Positions 9,432-17,836 of a DNA stretch of 64,000 bases are shown piece after piece. Source of the stretch: Methanosarcina vacuolata Z-761. Lineage in GTDB: Archaea > Halobacteriota > Methanosarcinia > Methanosarcinales > Methanosarcinaceae. Under the pieces are notes generated by a model that had not been told where the DNA came from, did no database searches, and saw nothing but the letters and a program-made list of their open reading frames with translations. Every line of letters begins with the position of its first letter. Position 1 is the stretch's first letter. Location of the stretch: NCBI RefSeq assembly GCF_000969905.1, contig NZ_CP009520.1, positions 4,154,001 to 4,218,000 of the forward strand, read 5' to 3'. Made by a program: the position numbers and the translations under genes.

Positions 9432-10261
9432 GCTTCGAATTTCGTGCTATATACTGGAGAGAGATGCTGAAATACTTTAGATATAAATCAGTACTCGTCA
9501 CTTCAATGATCCAGCCTGTGATGTGGCTGGCATTTTTTGGGCTTGCCATGTCAGATAGTTTTGACAAACTAACTTCACTTGTTCCAAATGAACCCGGTGT
9601 TCCCGTAGTCAAATATATTACCTACATGGGTGCAGGAATAATTGCAATGGATGTGCTGTTCAGCAGTTTGTTTGGAGGCACTACCCTTATGTTTGACAAA
9701 AAATTTAGCCTTTTGAGAGAAACTCTTGCAAGTCCAGTTCCCAGGTCTCATATTATTCTCGGTGTTGGCCTTTCCGGTGTGACTAAAGCCCTCTTTCAAA
9801 CTTTTATAATAATAGGGTTCGGAAAACTTGTAGGAATGGAGTTCTTTAAGGGATATACACTTATTGAAACTTTTATCGCAATAGTAGGTATTATGCTACT
9901 GGTAGCGATTTTTACTCTTGGCTTCCTTTTCCTATCAGGTTCAATTGCAATTACCGTTGAAAATCCGGAGGGAATGCAGTCTATTCTCACCCTGGTTAGT
10001 ATGCCCATTTTCTTCGTCAGTAACGCCCTTTATCCTATTGACGGCTTTCCTACTATCCTCAAGGTTCTATCAATGTTTAACCCGCTGACCCTTCTAGCAG
10101 GCGGAATTCGTTATTTTGCTTTGGGGACCAATTTCTCTGTGATGGGAAATCACTATATATATACACCAGTTGATATAGTCGTGTCTTTCCTGGGCCTCAT
10201 TTTCTTTGCCCTTATAATGTTATCTGCTGCTATGTGGAGGTTTAATAAAGTAGATATATAA
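9428..10261 (+). CDS. ABC-2 type permease, DrrB-like
   Basis: A 277-residue integral membrane protein with about six hydrophobic segments and the ABC-2 family pattern: a cytosolic N-terminus with the YWREMLKYFRYK amphipathic element, TMs with GAGIIAMDVLFSSLFGG, LASPVPRSHIILG, and the characteristic SMPIFFVSNALYPIDGFP and NPLTLLAGGIRY segments. It overlaps the ATPase gene by 4 bp and is its obvious partner. Export substrate cannot be told. The gene ends at a T-rich run (10290 region) that may terminate the transcript. Confidence 0.92.
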   Translation: MSFEFRAIYWREMLKYFRYKSVLVTSMIQPVMWLAFFGLAMSDSFDKLTSLVPNEPGVPVVKYITYMGAGIIAMDVLFSSLFGGTTLMFDKKFSLLRETLASPVPRSHIILGVGLSGVTKALFQTFIIIGFGKLVGMEFFKGYTLIETFIAIVGIMLLVAIFTLGFLFLSGSIAITVENPEGMQSILTLVSMPIFFVSNALYPIDGFPTILKVLSMFNPLTLLAGGIRYFALGTNFSVMGNHYIYTPVDIVVSFLGLIFFALIMLSAAMWRFNKVDI

Positions 10262-10352
10262 TATTCCCAGTTTGCTTATTTTATTTTTTTAGATTTTCCA
10301 GAGAGTTAGTAAAAAGAGCTAGTAAGATTTTTTTAACAGGCAAGTTTTATAC

Positions 10353-10577
10353 TTATTCAAAGTGAACGATCCCTTCTAAACTCTTCTCAAAGCTCAGAGT
10401 TTTAAGACGGGGGCTTCCTTGGTTCATTCTCCGGCATACCGACAAGTCACACAAGTCCTTCCCCGCGGTTCGCAGGTGACAATGTGATAAACATGACATA
10501 CTTAAGTTATTGATGTCGGTTTCCACCTTTTTTGTGGTTCTACCTCTGATCACTTCATCTACATTGGTATCGTTCAA
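10353..10577 (-). pseudogene. Possible TnpB (IS200/IS605 OrfB) C-terminal relic
   Basis: A minus-strand stretch encodes LRTAGKDLCDLSVCRRMNQG followed by SPRLKT. This resembles the ragged tails of archaeal IS200/IS605 TnpB proteins (…MNQEAPRL…). No RuvC motifs or full ORF are present, so at best this is a remnant of a lost element. The identification rests on memory of family tails, not on a domain. Confidence 0.3.
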
Positions 10578-10622
10578 GCTGCAAAGTCGATTTCCACCTT
10601 TTTCGTAGCTCTACCTCTGACC
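10513..10622. repeat. Direct repeat of about 37 bp
   Basis: The motif GTCGGTTTCCACCTTTTT...GGTTCTACCTCTGA at about 10513 returns at about 10586 as GTCGATTTCCACCTTTTT...AGCTCTACCTCTGA, 73 bp later. It lies at the edge of the TnpB-like relic and may be a duplicated transposon end. Confidence 0.6.
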
Positions 10623-10869
10623 CTAAGAGTGGTGTGTATCCTGTATGCTCACCACCTAGCTTGGTTCTCGCATCAGCTTTGGGTGATAATACAACAATAT
10701 ATGAGCCTATCCCAAAGATATTTTATTCTTAATCGTCGAGGGGTTTCAAAGATATTTTCATTATCTTGTGTTTGATTGAATATTAGAAATATAAGGCCCA
10801 AGAAGCAAATTTCAAGTTATGGGATGAGCTCTATAATAGTGTTCAAAAGACGAATAAAGTTACAGAGTC

Positions 10870-11130
10870 AATAATGAGAGATGGTTGGGGAGCCGACGGC
10901 TTTCATCTTCCACCTGTCATTTCCTGACGACAGTCAGAAAATGTCGAGGAAGGGGACTTCACGCCTTATTATTAAAATGGGATTCCTAATCCGAGTTCCG
11001 TAATGACCACCGGTATCTCCAAAGGCTTTAATTCCGGCTAAACTGTCGTACTGAGTCTTGATATTTCACTCGTTTCGGCTTTACGTAGTTACAAAACAAG
11101 ATCTGCAAGAAGAACTTTTACCGGAGTAAT
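10870..11130 (-). pseudogene. Second possible TnpB tail and right-end hairpin
   Basis: On the minus strand a broken frame reads SLAGIKAFGDTGGHYGTRI, then IRREVP, resembling a TnpB tail. It is followed by an imperfect hairpin (CTTCCTCGACATTTTCTGAC with a partner about 10 bases on) like the right ends of IS200/IS605 elements. Evidence is weak, but the GC content is clearly above that of the surrounding spacer. Confidence 0.27.
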
Positions 11131-11184
11131 CTTGCCAAAAATAGTAAAGTCCGATTTTTAATAAAAAGCTCAAAATCTTTTTAA

Positions 11185-11725
11185 TTATAACCTTAACTCT
11201 GCCACAAATAGGGAATAACTTTTTCAATAACAGTGCTCTTGAGCATGTTTCACTCTGAATCATTAAAACACAGTCTAGGATTTTTCAGTTATTTTTTGCG
11301 GAGAGAAAGATAACAAATTGATGTTTAAGCCTATAGATCTCGAATTTAAAAATAAGCAAAAATGCAAAAATTACTCATACTTATATCCTATAGGGAATAA
11401 ATTTTCTCCATATTTTTCAGTTTATTTCAGACAAAATTTTCGATATCTAAAGAATTAATAGACATTAAATACCTAAAAAATTTCTGGTAAAATTAAAAGC
11501 AATAGAGAAAGGGGTAGTGGGTTTGAATCATTGAAAACCGAAAGCGCAAGAATCTCTCAATATATTCATTAAATACGTGAGATGTACTCGCTTTTTCGGA
11601 ATTGATCAATAACTCAGGGACACGACCGAGAAAGGAAAAATGTAAAAACCCTTTAAAAAACAACATCAAAAGACACAATACTTGAATAGGTTTATTCCCT
11701 ACGCGATGCAGAGTTAAGGTTATAA
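11185..11725. mobile_element. 541-bp segment bounded by 33-bp inverted repeats (MITE-like)
   Basis: TTATAACCTTAACTCTGC followed by TAGGGAATA (11185-11217) returns in inverted orientation at 11693-11725. Eighteen outer and nine inner bases match perfectly, with a variable block of six in between. The interior holds only a minus-strand frame of about 60 residues (11493-11678) that resembles no family I recognise. A non-autonomous or internally deleted transposon is the simplest reading. I could not identify a clean target duplication. Confidence 0.6.
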
Positions 11726-12900
11726 ATATTTAAACCTCTTTCATATTAAAAAACTAAAAGAAATTCTTTTTAAAAATTTTAATTTTTTGCTTTTTTGTTC
11801 TATATACTCCAAAATTACCTCCTTATCGGGTTCTCAAGTACAAGAATAGAGCTGAGATGTAAAGATTTATTCGGCTGAACTCTTATGGCTGTTTGATCAA
11901 CCATTGGGTAGTTTCTCTATAAAAAACCTGAACCCAGTCACTTTTGCTAAGAAAAAAATGATACAGGTAACAAGCATGCATGAGCACGTAGTCTAAACCT
12001 GTATTGAGATCATTTAGAATGGTAACTGATTAATAAACACTGAGATCTACTTCACCTGGAGAACCTTCCAAAGCTACCAAAGCCCTGACCGCTAAAATAC
12101 ATCATCTTAAACCTTATAATCTCTAGAAAAATGGTAATTTTAGTATAACTCAAATAAAACATTGACATTATAAGTCCCTCCACTTCTCTACTTTCAAAAC
12201 TATCTCTTTTCAATTCATCTTCCTTCAATTAATTGAGTATCTTCTGCCAATTTAACTTGGTTCACGGACCACTCCAGATAGATGTGTTTTCGCCAAACCC
12301 CCTTAGACATCCATATTATATCATATTCCCAAGCTATACTCCCAGGAATTTACTTTTGGAACTACAGCTAAGTATAAACAATCTTGAAGATTTCCAGCTA
12401 AAACATTTAGGGATTTAAAGGATATTATGTTTGATAGCTGGGCCATATATCAATATATATTAATTAATAGTATCAAAATTGAGTATACTAAAAACCAATA
12501 TTTCCAATAATAAATTACAAGGGAATATCAATACCAAAGTATACTTCAAATTTATATATAATGTGAAGAACGAAAACTCCTTACAAATAATAGTCTTTTA
12601 GTATTTAGAGATAGAATCTTTTGCTACAATAATTGCATAGGAGTCCCAAGCATCTCGTTTCTTTAATTTCCATTTCAACTTCCCGGAGGTGAATACCCTT
12701 TTAGGGAAAGTCACAATGTTCAAAAAAGATTATACTTTTTGGATTTTCGGCTTTTTAAAAACAATTTTAAATTATAGACTGTTTCTTATCTCATATTTTA
12801 AAAAGTATATTTGAAACGGTAGAAACCTTCGAAAGAATGAATATTAGGAAAATAAAAAAGAAGTAAAAAAATGTTAATATTGCGTTTCTTTTGTAAAGAA
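11726..12900. other. Gene-poor AT-rich spacer
   Basis: No supportable gene. Short open frames (for example 12233-12418) lack ribosome-binding sites and family features. A GGAGGTGA at about 12683 is a strong Shine-Dalgarno-like sequence but has no suitably spaced start codon; an ATG 29 bases on opens a 32-codon frame that I do not trust. Confidence 0.5.
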
Positions 12901-12926
12901 GAAGTTACCTGAAAAACAGGCAACTT
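12901..12926 (-). terminator. Terminator hairpin at the end of the micro-ORF array
   Basis: On the minus strand GAAGTTGCCTG and CAGGTAACTTC form an 11-bp stem with one mismatch and a T-rich loop, followed by TTCTTT. It lies 37 bp after the stop of the last 25-codon ORF, as expected for the end of a minus-strand transcript that carries the array. Confidence 0.6.
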
Positions 12927-12962
12927 CATATGTTAGTATTATCTCTTAATCAGCATTATTGC

Positions 12963-13040
12963 TTAATCACAGTAGAAGAATTTAAAGCATTCAGCTATAT
13001 ATGTATAGGAGACCTTTGAATAGAAAATGCTGAAGGTCAT
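12963..13040 (-). CDS. Micro-protein, 25 residues, tandem copy 1
   Basis: The peptide begins MTFSIFYS and ends AECFKFFYCD; it is aromatic-rich, with two cysteines and a C-terminal Asp. GGGGG lies 10 bases before the ATG. Compared with copies 2 and 3 it has five conservative replacements (for example Lys to Asn, Val to Ile, Ile to Val) and five further synonymous codon changes, no indel and no early stop. Outside the ORF the units do have indels. I recognise no family. It is the last gene before the hairpin terminator at 12901-12926. Confidence 0.6.
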   Translation of the reverse strand: MTFSIFYSKVSYTYIAECFKFFYCD

Positions 13041-13096
13041 AATCGAACTTCCCCCAATATATCAGTTAGTTTGTTTATTTCCCGTTATACCCTGGC

Positions 13097-13144
13097 TTTC
13101 TGCGATCGGGAAATATAAGACTTTATGGCCATTCCCTGCAGAAA
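13097..13144 (-). ncRNA. Conserved hairpin upstream of micro-ORF copy 1
   Basis: TTTCTGC/GCAGAAA (7 bp), GGGAAT/ATTCCC and ATAA/TTAT pair into one long interrupted stem on either strand. On the minus strand it lies in the leader, about 55 bp before the ribosome-binding site of the 25-codon ORF. It could be an mRNA processing or regulatory element. Confidence 0.45.
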
Positions 13145-13177
13145 CCGCCTAATTTACAGCTTAATTAGCATTCCTAC

Positions 13178-13255
13178 TTAGTCGCAGTAGAAGAATTTGA
13201 AGCATTCGGCCACATAGGAATAGCAGATATTTGAATAGAAAATGCTAAAGGTCAT
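13178..13255 (-). CDS. Micro-protein, 25 residues, tandem copy 2
   Basis: This copy also begins MTFSIFYS and ends AECFKFFYCD. Its protein is identical to copy 3, although three codons differ, all synonymously at the third position (ACC/ACT, TTT/TTC, TAC/TAT). GGAGG lies 10 bases before the ATG. The pattern of third-position changes argues that the peptide, not only the RNA, is under selection. No family is recognised; a membrane-associated or metal-binding role of the Cys/Phe/Tyr-rich peptide is conceivable but unproven. Confidence 0.68.
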   Translation of the reverse strand: MTFSIFYSNICYSYVAECFKFFYCD

Positions 13256-13308
13256 AATATCAGTTCCTCCAATTTTTCTTGATTGTTCATCTCCCGTTAT
13301 ACCCTGGT

Positions 13309-13355
13309 TTTCTGCGATAGGGAATATAAGCCCTTATGGCCATTCCCTGCAGAAA
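13309..13355 (-). ncRNA. Conserved hairpin upstream of micro-ORF copy 2
   Basis: This is the same architecture as at 13097-13144: stems TTTCTGC/GCAGAAA, GGGAAT/ATTCCC and ATAAG/CTTAT, about 18 bp in all with small internal loops. Stem bases are kept while loop bases vary between the two copies. Confidence 0.45.
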
Positions 13356-13401
13356 CCGCCTAATTTACAGCTTAATCAGCATTCCTGCGTAGTCGCCCTG
13401 C

Positions 13402-13479
13402 TTAGTCGCAATAGAAGAATTTGAAGCATTCGGCCACATAGGAATAGCAGATATTTGAATAGAAAATGCTGAAAGTCAT
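13402..13479 (-). CDS. Micro-protein, 25 residues, tandem copy 3
   Basis: The peptide is identical to copy 2. GGAGG lies 10 bases before the ATG, the same spacing as in the other two copies. In this unit the upstream hairpin region has diverged (only CTGCAG and short flanks remain), while the ORF is almost unchanged, which again points to the ORF as the conserved element. Confidence 0.66.
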   Translation of the reverse strand: MTFSIFYSNICYSYVAECFKFFYCD

Positions 13480-13607
13480 AATATCATTTCCTCCAATATT
13501 TTTCTGATTGTTCATCCCCCGTTATACCCAGGCTTCTGCAGTCTGGACATAGAATATCGTTGTCGTTCTCTGCAGAGACCTCTTCTATTTCTGCTTTAGA
13601 AACTCAT

Positions 13608-13697
13608 TTAACAGAACTGGAAAAAGAAGCCAATGTTGTTTGTAAATGTAAAGAACTGGCCAAGGCTGAATCCAAAGACAATTGCTGGTAATGTCAT
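13608..13697 (-). CDS. Micro-protein, 29 residues, head of the array
   Basis: The ORF starts MTLPAIVFGFSLGQFF and ends FFFQFC: a very hydrophobic, Phe-rich peptide that could span a membrane. GGAGG lies 8 bases before the ATG. It is not clearly homologous to the 25-residue peptides but shares small size, an MT start, aromatic richness and a terminal Cys or CD. A competing frame with an ATG at 13743 (52 codons) has no ribosome-binding site. The gene is the first of the series on the minus strand. Confidence 0.5.
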   Translation of the reverse strand: MTLPAIVFGFSLGQFFTFTNNIGFFFQFC

Positions 13698-13930
13698 GGT
13701 TATTTCCTCCATAGTTTGTATTTTCGAAATCGATACTTGCATACTGTAGATAGCAATTTTATTTGCAACCGCTGTTCAATTTTGATATAATTTTCGTCTA
13801 TCAAACCTCCAAATCACACGGCTACTGTCAGCCACTTAATAAGATTCATGGGGCGGATTTCCTCTTAGTTCAGGATCTACCGTTAAAAATTTTAGCTAAC
13901 AGTGACTGTATATAGCTATATATACTAAAT

Positions 13931-13940
13931 TATATAAACT
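13931..13940 (-). promoter_or_regulatory. Candidate TATA box for the micro-ORF transcript
   Basis: On the minus strand AGTTTATATA is a near-consensus archaeal TATA element. A transcript started about 25 bp downstream would have a leader of roughly 200 bases before the 29-codon ORF. A weaker candidate (AATTATATC) lies at 13785-13793. Confidence 0.35.
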
Positions 13941-14567
13941 CAATAGAAAATTATCTCCTTATAAATAATACTTCTAAAATGATTAGAGTAAATATTTCAC
14001 ATACATATATATGTTTTTTTAACTTATATAATGTTTAGAAGTTTAAAATTTACTACCACTTAGATCTAAATATTAAATTGTCTTCACCGGTCCAAAGAAG
14101 AAATTCTCTAAAATGTCTGGTGCAACCATCTGAATTCTGCCATCGTCTTTTTAGAAAAGATGTAATATAAAAGCAGTATAAATTAATTAGAACAAATACT
14201 GGAAAAAGATTATAAATTTTCTAAGAAATGCCTCTAATCTCATTAAATAGTTACAGCTATCTGTTTTCACTGCTTCTATTTTAGTGGACTCCGGTTACAG
14301 AAATTTTTAGTAAAGAACAGTGCTTTATACTGAAAAATTTCGTCAAAATGTCCAAAATAATATATCGAACTTTTAGTTTGAAAATATAGTTTTAATCTCT
14401 TGTTTTCAAAGACAGAAATCAGCAGCTACATACCTTCAAATTGGCTCTTTAGGCGAAAATTAAGAAAGCATAAGTTAAAATGGACTGTTTTACATAATGA
14501 GTAAAAACGTTGAAATTATTCAATGTAATCCATTCATCACATTTCAGTAACTTTGGGGAAGGGGGAT
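13941..14567. other. AT-rich spacer
   Basis: I see no gene here. The region must hold the promoter for the ABC cassette starting at 14568; several TATA-like runs occur and none stands out. Confidence 0.45.
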
Positions 14568-15272
14568 ATGAATATTATCAAAAATAGTTTACCTGAGGAT
14601 GGATTCCCGATTGTCGACGTTTCCAATGTCAGGGAAAGTTATGTACTTGGGAGTCTGGAAATTCCCGTGCTCTCAGACGTCAATCTCAAAACGGAGAGAA
14701 GAGAATTTCTGGCTATAATGGGCCCATCAGGTCCAGGAAAAAGTACTCTTGTGAACCTTATAGATTACCTTGGCAGGCCTACTGCAGGTCAAGCTCTTGT
14801 AAAGGGTCATGACCTCAATAGAATGCCAGATCAAGAGCTTGTCCACCTGAAGGAGCTTGAAGTTGATTTTGTATTTCAGACTTTTAATCTTGTTCCGTAC
14901 CTGACTGCCCTGGAGAATGTTTTGCTCCCAACCTTTGCTAATTCGAGAATTAATATTGATCCAACAAGAAGTGCAAGGGAACTTTATGAAGTTATAGGAA
15001 TTCATAACCACATGCATCACAGACCAGGAGAACTTTCAGGAGAGCAGTCCCAGTGGGTTTCAATTGCACCACATATTAATGATCCTGCAATCCGTCTTGC
15101 GGATGATCCTACTGGAAACCTTTACCTCAGAAAAGGGGCCGAAGTCCTTCGTATATTTAAGGGTTTGAATAACGAAGGCAGAACAGTAGTAATCGTCACA
15201 CACGACCCCGAAATTGCAAAATATGCTAACAGAGTCATCCTGGTAAAAGATGAAATAATTCAATACAATTGA
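14568..15272 (+). CDS. MacB-type ABC ATPase, degenerate first copy
   Basis: A 234-residue ATPase closely related to 18062-18928 but with damaged motifs. Walker A is GPSGPGKST (family GPSGSGKST). The signature reads LSGEQSQWVSIA instead of LSGGQSQRVAIA. Walker B reads RLADDPTGN instead of LLADEPTGN, so the catalytic Glu is Asp. The H-loop VTHDPE is intact. The changes at the signature Gly and the catalytic acid should strongly reduce ATP hydrolysis. The frame is still open over its full length, so decay is recent or the protein has a non-hydrolytic role. I use the ATG after GGGGAAGGGGG rather than an upstream TTG. It is followed after 12 bp by the surface-protein gene. Confidence 0.82.
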   Translation: MNIIKNSLPEDGFPIVDVSNVRESYVLGSLEIPVLSDVNLKTERREFLAIMGPSGPGKSTLVNLIDYLGRPTAGQALVKGHDLNRMPDQELVHLKELEVDFVFQTFNLVPYLTALENVLLPTFANSRINIDPTRSARELYEVIGIHNHMHHRPGELSGEQSQWVSIAPHINDPAIRLADDPTGNLYLRKGAEVLRIFKGLNNEGRTVVIVTHDPEIAKYANRVILVKDEIIQYN

Positions 15273-15284
15273 AGGTGAAAGTAT

Positions 15285-16526
15285 ATGGAAATGATTAAGA
15301 AGCTTACTGTAACAATTCTTTTTCCTTTGCTTTTGATTTCCTTGCTTTTTGCAGTTCCTGCCTCTGCAGCTGTTGGAGGAGCCAATCTGAAAGTTACAAT
15401 AGTCGAAACAAACCCCTATCCTGCAAAAATAGGAGAATACCTGACTTTAACCGTTCAGGTAGAAAACATAGGAGGGGACAAAGCTGACAACGTTGATATC
15501 GAAGTGGTACCTCAATATCCTTTCTCTCTTGATTCAGAGGCAAATGCCCTGCAGAATGTTGGAGTCCTCAATCCAGGCAGAACTGCTACAAAGGAATTTT
15601 ACCTTTTTGTAGACAAAAATGCGCAGAAAGGGATCCGCTCCATTGACATCAGAACAAAAACAGGTAAAAACAGTCCCTGGAGTGAGAAAAGCTTTGACAT
15701 ACGAATAGGCACTGAGACATTTAACAGTAAAGGTACAGTTGAACTTAAGGAATTTGTCTCGGATCCTGAGGTTTTCATGCCCGGAGACAGGGGTACTGTC
15801 ACGGTAACTCTTAAGAACACTGCAAGTAATCCTACTGTTACTATTGGTGGGAGTGACTTTGATACCAATGCCAGGATTCAGGCTGCAGTTTTAAGACCTT
15901 TATCCGATGGGATAATCGTCCTTGATGCTCCTTACGGAGATATGGGTCTTCTGGGGCCCGGAGATAGCATCAAATTGACTTTCAATGTTAAAGTTGCAGA
16001 AGACGCTCCGGAAGGAACTCACAACTTTGAACTTGCAATAGAGGGGAACTCCTTCGATTACAACAGCAGAAAGAATATTCCTCTCAAGGTCGATTCTGCA
16101 AACATAAGAGTGATCCCTTCAAAAGAACTTCAACTGACAAATGGTGAATCTACAATTGAATTCGACGTAGCGAACACTCATCTGAACGAGTTTAGCTCGG
16201 TAAGTATAAAACCTGAAGCAGAGGGCATCACCTTTTACCCTGTAGAATATTTCATAGGGCCAATGAATCCGGACGAACTTTTTACGATTGAATTTAATGC
16301 CGTTGCAGATGATTCGTGGGGTGCCAGTAAGGAAGAAGAGATAAACATGAACCTTACCGCAAACTACAACAACGGAATCAACAGACATGCAAATACGGTA
16401 GGGGACCTGAAATTTATAGATACTTCAGAGTCACCTGAGTCTAATTCAACAGCCGTACTGGCAGGTGGACTTATTATAATCTCTGTTCCTGCAGCTTTCT
16501 TGTTTTACAGAAGAAGGAAACAATAA
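15285..16526 (+). CDS. CARDB/COG1361-like secreted, membrane-anchored protein, copy 1
   Basis: A 413-residue protein with a signal peptide (residues about 1-29, ending in PASAA), two to three immunoglobulin-like CARDB/NPCBM-associated type repeats (e.g. LTVQVENIGGDKADNV, GTVTVTLKNTASNPTV) and a C-terminal transmembrane helix followed by RRRKQ. It should stand on the outer face of the membrane with a small cytosolic tail. It is embedded in a MacB-like ABC operon, so it may act as the extracytoplasmic partner (a functional analogue of MacA) or as substrate binder; that is inference. A paralogue at 18979-20235 is nearly identical over the first 370 residues. Confidence 0.85.
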   Translation: MEMIKKLTVTILFPLLLISLLFAVPASAAVGGANLKVTIVETNPYPAKIGEYLTLTVQVENIGGDKADNVDIEVVPQYPFSLDSEANALQNVGVLNPGRTATKEFYLFVDKNAQKGIRSIDIRTKTGKNSPWSEKSFDIRIGTETFNSKGTVELKEFVSDPEVFMPGDRGTVTVTLKNTASNPTVTIGGSDFDTNARIQAAVLRPLSDGIIVLDAPYGDMGLLGPGDSIKLTFNVKVAEDAPEGTHNFELAIEGNSFDYNSRKNIPLKVDSANIRVIPSKELQLTNGESTIEFDVANTHLNEFSSVSIKPEAEGITFYPVEYFIGPMNPDELFTIEFNAVADDSWGASKEEEINMNLTANYNNGINRHANTVGDLKFIDTSESPESNSTAVLAGGLIIISVPAAFLFYRRRKQ

Positions 16527-16567
16527 TTAAAGAAAGGTTAGCTGACATCATATTTGTGGGGGAAAAT

Positions 16568-17782
16568 ATGATAAAACTTACACAGGCAGCTCGTATAGCC
16601 GTTGGAAGTATAGGTAGTGCTAAGCTAAGGTCTGCACTTACAACACTGGGGATAGTAATTGGCATAGCTGCAGTAGTTGTTAATGCATCTCTTGGTGCCA
16701 GTTTTAACCAGTTTTTTACTGATGAGATCTCTTCTGTAGGCTCTAATTTTATAATTGCAGCTAGCGAACAGCCAAATCTCTTCTTTGATAACGAGTATAA
16801 TCTAATAAAGAATACGCCGGGAATTTCCGGGGTATCTCCAAGAAAATCAATGAGTGGGGATCTCACATATCTTTCTGAAACTAAAAATGTGAATATTGCA
16901 GGAGTTAACAAAGATTTTCAGGAAATTCAGGGACTTCAAATGGAAGAGGGCACTTTCCTGACGGACAAAGATAGTGCTGCGGCTGTCCTTGGATATGACA
17001 TTGCAAATGATGAGTTCAGTAAGAATATTTCCCACAGGAGCACTGTAGAGATCGCTTTTCGACAGGAAAACGGTACGGTTGTGACGAAGAGTTTTAAGGT
17101 AAAAGGAATATTGAAAAATTCCAAGCCAACTGTTGTGAGTGAGGACAGCGACTATGATTTGACAGTTTTCATTCCCGTTTCTACAATGAATGAAATGATC
17201 GGGGAAAAAGACTATGGGGCTTTCCTTGCGATGGCAGACAGTCCTGAGAAAATTCGTGATATTTCAGATGACGTGGATAGCAGATTAGCCAGGAACTTCG
17301 GAGTCCCGGAAAGAGATATTGATGAGGAGGATTTAAAACCCTATTACGTCTTTAACCAGGAGGAAGTTCTTGAACAGACTGGAAAAATTGGAGACGCTTT
17401 GAGTTCTTTCCTGCTCGTTCTTGCCCTAATATCTCTATTTGTGGGCTCGATAGGAATTATGAATATTATGCTTGTAACCGTAACTGAAAGAACCAGAGAA
17501 ATTGGGATAATGAAATCCGTAGGCTATAGCAATTCTAATATTCTATCACTTTTCTTGCTGGAATCTGTAATGGTCAGTTCCTTTGGGGGGCTCGTAGGTA
17601 CTGTAATCGGTGGTCTGGGAGCTTACGCTCTTGAAATCACCCTTAAGCTTCCTCCTGTTTTCCCCTTAGCATTGATTGAAATAGGGATTGCAGTTTCGGT
17701 TCTTGTGGGGATAACTGCTGGTCTTTATCCTGCAAGAAAAGCTGCACGCATGAATCCTGTTGATGCTTTAAGATATGAATAA
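16568..17782 (+). CDS. MacB/FtsX-like ABC permease
   Basis: A 404-residue permease with the MacB layout: TM1 near residues 20-40, a large extracytoplasmic MacB_PCD domain (about 45-265), then three TMs in the C-terminal FtsX domain (LVLALISLFVGSIGIMNIML, VMVSSFGGLVGTVIGGLGAY, and the last helix). The end GLYPARKAARMNPVDALRYE is the family signature. Start chosen at the ATG after GTGGGGG. It is the only permease in the duplicated cassette, so either ATPase (14568 degenerate, 18062 intact) might work with it. Such systems move macrolides, lipoproteins or peptides, or act as mechanotransmitters; the substrate here is unknown. Confidence 0.9.
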   Translation: MIKLTQAARIAVGSIGSAKLRSALTTLGIVIGIAAVVVNASLGASFNQFFTDEISSVGSNFIIAASEQPNLFFDNEYNLIKNTPGISGVSPRKSMSGDLTYLSETKNVNIAGVNKDFQEIQGLQMEEGTFLTDKDSAAAVLGYDIANDEFSKNISHRSTVEIAFRQENGTVVTKSFKVKGILKNSKPTVVSEDSDYDLTVFIPVSTMNEMIGEKDYGAFLAMADSPEKIRDISDDVDSRLARNFGVPERDIDEEDLKPYYVFNQEEVLEQTGKIGDALSSFLLVLALISLFVGSIGIMNIMLVTVTERTREIGIMKSVGYSNSNILSLFLLESVMVSSFGGLVGTVIGGLGAYALEITLKLPPVFPLALIEIGIAVSVLVGITAGLYPARKAARMNPVDALRYE

Positions 17783-17797
17783 GAATCTGTCCCTTTA

Positions 17798-17836
17798 ATA
17801 GGGCTACTCTACCTGGAGAATGGCCCTTTTTCTTTT
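17798..17836 (+). terminator. Hairpin and T-run after the permease gene
   Basis: AGGGC and GCCCT close a loop that contains a second short stem (CTC/GAG), and TTTTTCTTTTTC follows directly. It separates the first cassette from the second ATPase gene. Confidence 0.55.

Larger units (their letters stand above)
12945..13592 (-). repeat. Three tandem units of 211-220 bp, each hairpin plus micro-ORF
   Basis: Units start at 12945, 13160 and 13371 (each with CTTAAT) and are 215, 211 and about 220 bp long. Read on the minus strand each has, in order, a hairpin region, a Shine-Dalgarno sequence, a 25-codon ORF and a short spacer. The third unit (nearest the promoter) has diverged most in its hairpin part. 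The repeat ends just before a different micro-ORF at 13608-13697. Confidence 0.9.

Noticed and set aside
11493-11678. A 61-codon minus-strand frame inside the inverted-repeat element
   Set aside because: It might be a transposase shred, but I see no motif, no start signal and no homologue that I recognise.
13242-13424. A 60-codon plus-strand frame in the tandem units
   Set aside because: It is not kept between units: unit 1 stops after 41 codons and unit 3 after about 13, with indels. The minus-strand 25-codon frame is the conserved one.
13585-13743. A 52-codon minus-strand frame overlapping the 29-codon micro-ORF
   Set aside because: It starts without a Shine-Dalgarno sequence, whereas the overlapping 29-codon frame has GGAGG at 8 bases. 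Not fully excluded.
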